Assembly (NCBI RefSeq): GCF_000723885.1 | Contig: NZ_CCDG010000061.1 | Location: forward strand, 62,001-126,000 | Length of the DNA stretch: 64,000 nt | Origin: Paenibacillus camerounensis | GTDB lineage: Bacteria > Bacillota > Bacilli > Paenibacillales > Paenibacillaceae | Direction of reading: 5' to 3' | Shown: positions 62,014-64,000 of the stretch, piece by piece | Numbering within the stretch: position 1 is the stretch's first letter | How the letters are laid out: the number at the start of each line of letters is the position of its first letter | Position numbers and translations under genes: made by a program | Notes under the pieces: generated by a model | Told to the model about the DNA's origin: nothing | The model's database searches: none | Seen by the model: only the letters and a program-made list of their open reading frames with translations

Positions 62014-62265
62014 CGTCATCTACACCACACCTGCAGGCTGAACAATGTCCAGGCGGCAAAGTATATCCATGCATACTTTTGGCGATAACAGCTCCCATAG
62101 CGATATACCAGGCACCGGCAGGCTGCAACCGCTTTAGGCTTGCATGCTGTCTTCATTACAGCCGTTAATTAACTCTGCTTGTTTGCAGCGGGAGGGTTTA
62201 CGTTTAATAAGAAATAGTTAATTCCCTTAACCCTCTCTATATAACCGCCACAAGGAGGTAATGCG

Positions 62266-63111
62266 ATGATTAAGATCGGGCTAACCGGCTTCGGTGACCA
62301 TGATGAGCTGTACGGCAAAATCAAACCGGCCGAACGGCTGCCGGCCTATTGCGCCCATTTTCCCATCGTGGAAATTGACAGCTCCTTTTACGCGGTACAG
62401 CCGGTCCGGAATTATGTGAAATGGGCCTCACAGACTCCTGATAACTTTCAATTTATCGTTAAGGCTTACCAGGGAATGACCGGACATCTGCGCGGCAAAA
62501 AAAATTATTATAATACCACCGGTGAGATGTATGATGCTTTCCAGCATTCTATCGCACCTGTGCGGGAGGCCGGCAAGCTGGCTATGGCACTGTTCCAGTT
62601 CCCGCCCTGGTTTGACTGCACCAAGGATAATGTGGATTTTTTGCGCGAGGCCAAAGAACGGATGCTGGATGTTCCGTCAGCGGTTGAGTTCCGCAATGAA
62701 TCCTGGTACAGCCCGGAAATGCGCGATAGAACGCTTAGCTTTCTGGAGCGTGAAGGCTGGATTCATACTATAGCTGACGAGCCTCAGGCAGGCCCGGGCT
62801 CTATCCCGGTCGTACCTGTGGCTACAAGTCCGGATATCACGTATGTCCGGCTGCACGGCCGTAACGTACAGGGCTGGAACCAGAGCAGCCATCCGGATTG
62901 GCGCAAGCTGCGTTATCTGTACCGCTACAGCACAGAGGAGCTGCAGGAATGGCGCGAACGCCTGCTGGAGCTCGAAAAAAGCTGCCGTGAGCTGTATGTG
63001 GTCTTCAACAACAATTCCGCCGGTGACGCTACCCCGAACGCTAAAGAGCTTCAGGCCATGCTGGGCATTGAAGGTGGACAAGCCCCGCTTCAGCTGGACC
63101 TGTTTAACTGA
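62266..63111 (+). CDS. DUF72-family protein
   Basis: 281 residues matching the DUF72/YecE barrel family: the opening IKIGLTGFGDHDELY, the conserved HFPIVEIDSSFYAVQP, FQFIVKAYQGMTGH, SAVEFRNESWY and YVVFNNNSAGDATPNAKEL. The fold is TIM-barrel-like with conserved acidic and His residues; no reaction is firmly established. ATG 62266 follows AAGGAGGT. An alpha-amylase gene lies 35 bases downstream, so the two may be cotranscribed. Confidence 0.9.
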   Translation: MIKIGLTGFGDHDELYGKIKPAERLPAYCAHFPIVEIDSSFYAVQPVRNYVKWASQTPDNFQFIVKAYQGMTGHLRGKKNYYNTTGEMYDAFQHSIAPVREAGKLAMALFQFPPWFDCTKDNVDFLREAKERMLDVPSAVEFRNESWYSPEMRDRTLSFLEREGWIHTIADEPQAGPGSIPVVPVATSPDITYVRLHGRNVQGWNQSSHPDWRKLRYLYRYSTEELQEWRERLLELEKSCRELYVVFNNNSAGDATPNAKELQAMLGIEGGQAPLQLDLFN

Positions 63112-63146
63112 ATACCCCGCCCTACATATTTAGGAGGTTATTAGAG

Positions 63147-64000
63147 ATGAAAAGAAACCATACGATGATGCAGTTTTTTGAATGGCATGTTGAAGCAGAC
63201 GGGCAGCACTGGAAGCGGCTCGCTGAAATGGCGCCTGAGATCAAGGCGGCCTATATTGATTCCGTCTGGGTACCGCCTGTAACCAAGGCCGTCTCCGGCG
63301 AGGATACCGGATATGGGGTATACGATCTCTATGATCTGGGCGAATTTGACCAGAAGGGGACCGTCCGCACCAAATACGGCACGAAGCAGGAGCTGGTGGA
63401 GGCCATTGCGGAGTGCCTTAAGAACGGTATCGCGGTTTACGTCGATCTTGTCATGAACCACAAGGCCGGTGCAGATGAAACGGAAGTATTTGAGGTCATT
63501 GAGGTTGATCCGAATGACCGCAACAAGGATATCTCCGAGCCTTTTGAAATCGAAGGCTGGACGAAATTCACTTTTCCGGGACGCGGCGAGAAATATTCAG
63601 CCTTCAAATGGGATCACACCCACTTTAACGGCACAGACTTTGATGCCAGGGAAGGCCGGACCGGCGTATTCCGGATCAACGGGGACAATAAAGCCTGGAA
63701 TCAGAATGTAGACGATGAATTCGGCAACTATGATTATCTGATGTTCGCAAACATTGACTACAGCCATGAGGATGTAAAGCAGGAGATGCTGGACTGGGGT
63801 AAATGGCTGGTCGATACCCTGCAGTGCAGCGGCTACCGGCTGGATGCCATCAAGCATATCAACCATGAATTTATTAAGGAATTCGCCCAGGAAATGACCA
63901 GAAAGCGCGGCGAGGACTTTTATATTGTCGGCGAGTTCTGGAATTCGAATCTCGATGCCTGCCGCGAGTTCCTCAATACAGTTGACTATCAGATCGACCT
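63147..64000 (+). CDS. Alpha-amylase, GH13, cytoplasmic type (5' part)
   Basis: 284 codons are visible before the window ends. There is no signal peptide: MKRNHTMMQFFEWHVEADG starts directly with the GH13_5-type MQFFEWH motif. Region I is VYVDLVMNHKAG (about 97-108), the nucleophile is Asp233 in GYRLDAIKH and the acid/base is Glu263 in VGEFW. It should hydrolyse internal alpha-1,4 links in maltodextrins or glycogen inside the cell. ATG 63147 follows AGGAGGT. The third catalytic Asp lies beyond the window. Confidence 0.93.
   Translation, partial: MKRNHTMMQFFEWHVEADGQHWKRLAEMAPEIKAAYIDSVWVPPVTKAVSGEDTGYGVYDLYDLGEFDQKGTVRTKYGTKQELVEAIAECLKNGIAVYVDLVMNHKAGADETEVFEVIEVDPNDRNKDISEPFEIEGWTKFTFPGRGEKYSAFKWDHTHFNGTDFDAREGRTGVFRINGDNKAWNQNVDDEFGNYDYLMFANIDYSHEDVKQEMLDWGKWLVDTLQCSGYRLDAIKHINHEFIKEFAQEMTRKRGEDFYIVGEFWNSNLDACREFLNTVDYQID

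Overview
The window looks like chromosomal DNA of a spore-forming, low-to-mid GC Firmicute, most likely Paenibacillus or a close relative. This is an inference from gene content and style: strong AGGAGG-type ribosome binding sites, a Spo0E-like phosphatase, an SLH-domain surface protein, a PucR-type regulator, many GGDEF/EAL proteins, 7TM-sensor kinases and a BTAD response regulator. I saw no rRNA, tRNA, CRISPR array, prophage or transposase.

Layout. 1-9.9 kb: start of an MMPL exporter, a heterodimeric ABC multidrug exporter with its MarR regulator, an HTH/TPR-like regulator, a Spo0E-like protein, a LysR regulator divergent from a CidA/CidB (LrgA/LrgB) pair, and a Gfo/Idh/MocA oxidoreductase. 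10-20 kb: an XPD/DinG-like helicase with a nuclease-like N-terminus, an LtaS-type synthase, a second MarR regulator, a chemotaxis receptor, a 0.9-kb intergenic stretch packed with dispersed repeats, and an MHYT-GGDEF-EAL protein. 20-29 kb: an ABC transporter pair, a large SLH surface protein with thioredoxin-like domains, an Ala-rich secreted protein behind a tandem attenuator-like RNA leader, and a cystine/dicarboxylate-type symporter. 29-46.8 kb: a second Gfo/Idh/MocA enzyme, two adjacent UbiA-type prenyltransferases, two more GGDEF-EAL proteins, an acetate-transporter-like protein, a DsrE-like protein, a cysteine-desulfurase-like enzyme, a TVP38-type membrane protein, a complex hybrid kinase with a BTAD response regulator, and a cohesin-like protein.

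46.9-60 kb is a coherent pyrimidine (uracil/thymine) reductive catabolism locus. PreT and PreA reduce the pyrimidine ring, dihydropyrimidinase opens it, and an omega-aminotransferase plus methylmalonate-semialdehyde dehydrogenase handle the beta-amino acid product. A four-gene ABC transporter probably imports the substrate, and a PucR-family regulator sits between the two arms. The N-carbamoyl-beta-alanine amidohydrolase needed between dihydropyrimidinase and the aminotransferase is not in the window. Both arms share an 11-bp promoter motif, and there are TAGACA/TGTCTA inverted sites near pucR and the transporter promoter.

60-64 kb: a diguanylate cyclase with a structured leader and a small upstream ORF, a DUF72 protein and the start of a GH13 alpha-amylase.

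The most unusual signals are the duplicated leader at about 27.3-27.46 kb (two copies of an identical 25-nt box, each overlapping a terminator hairpin whose stem shows compensatory changes between copies), the TIR-bounded repeat family, a probable ATT start codon for the first MarR gene, and a hybrid kinase whose H-box histidine is replaced by asparagine.
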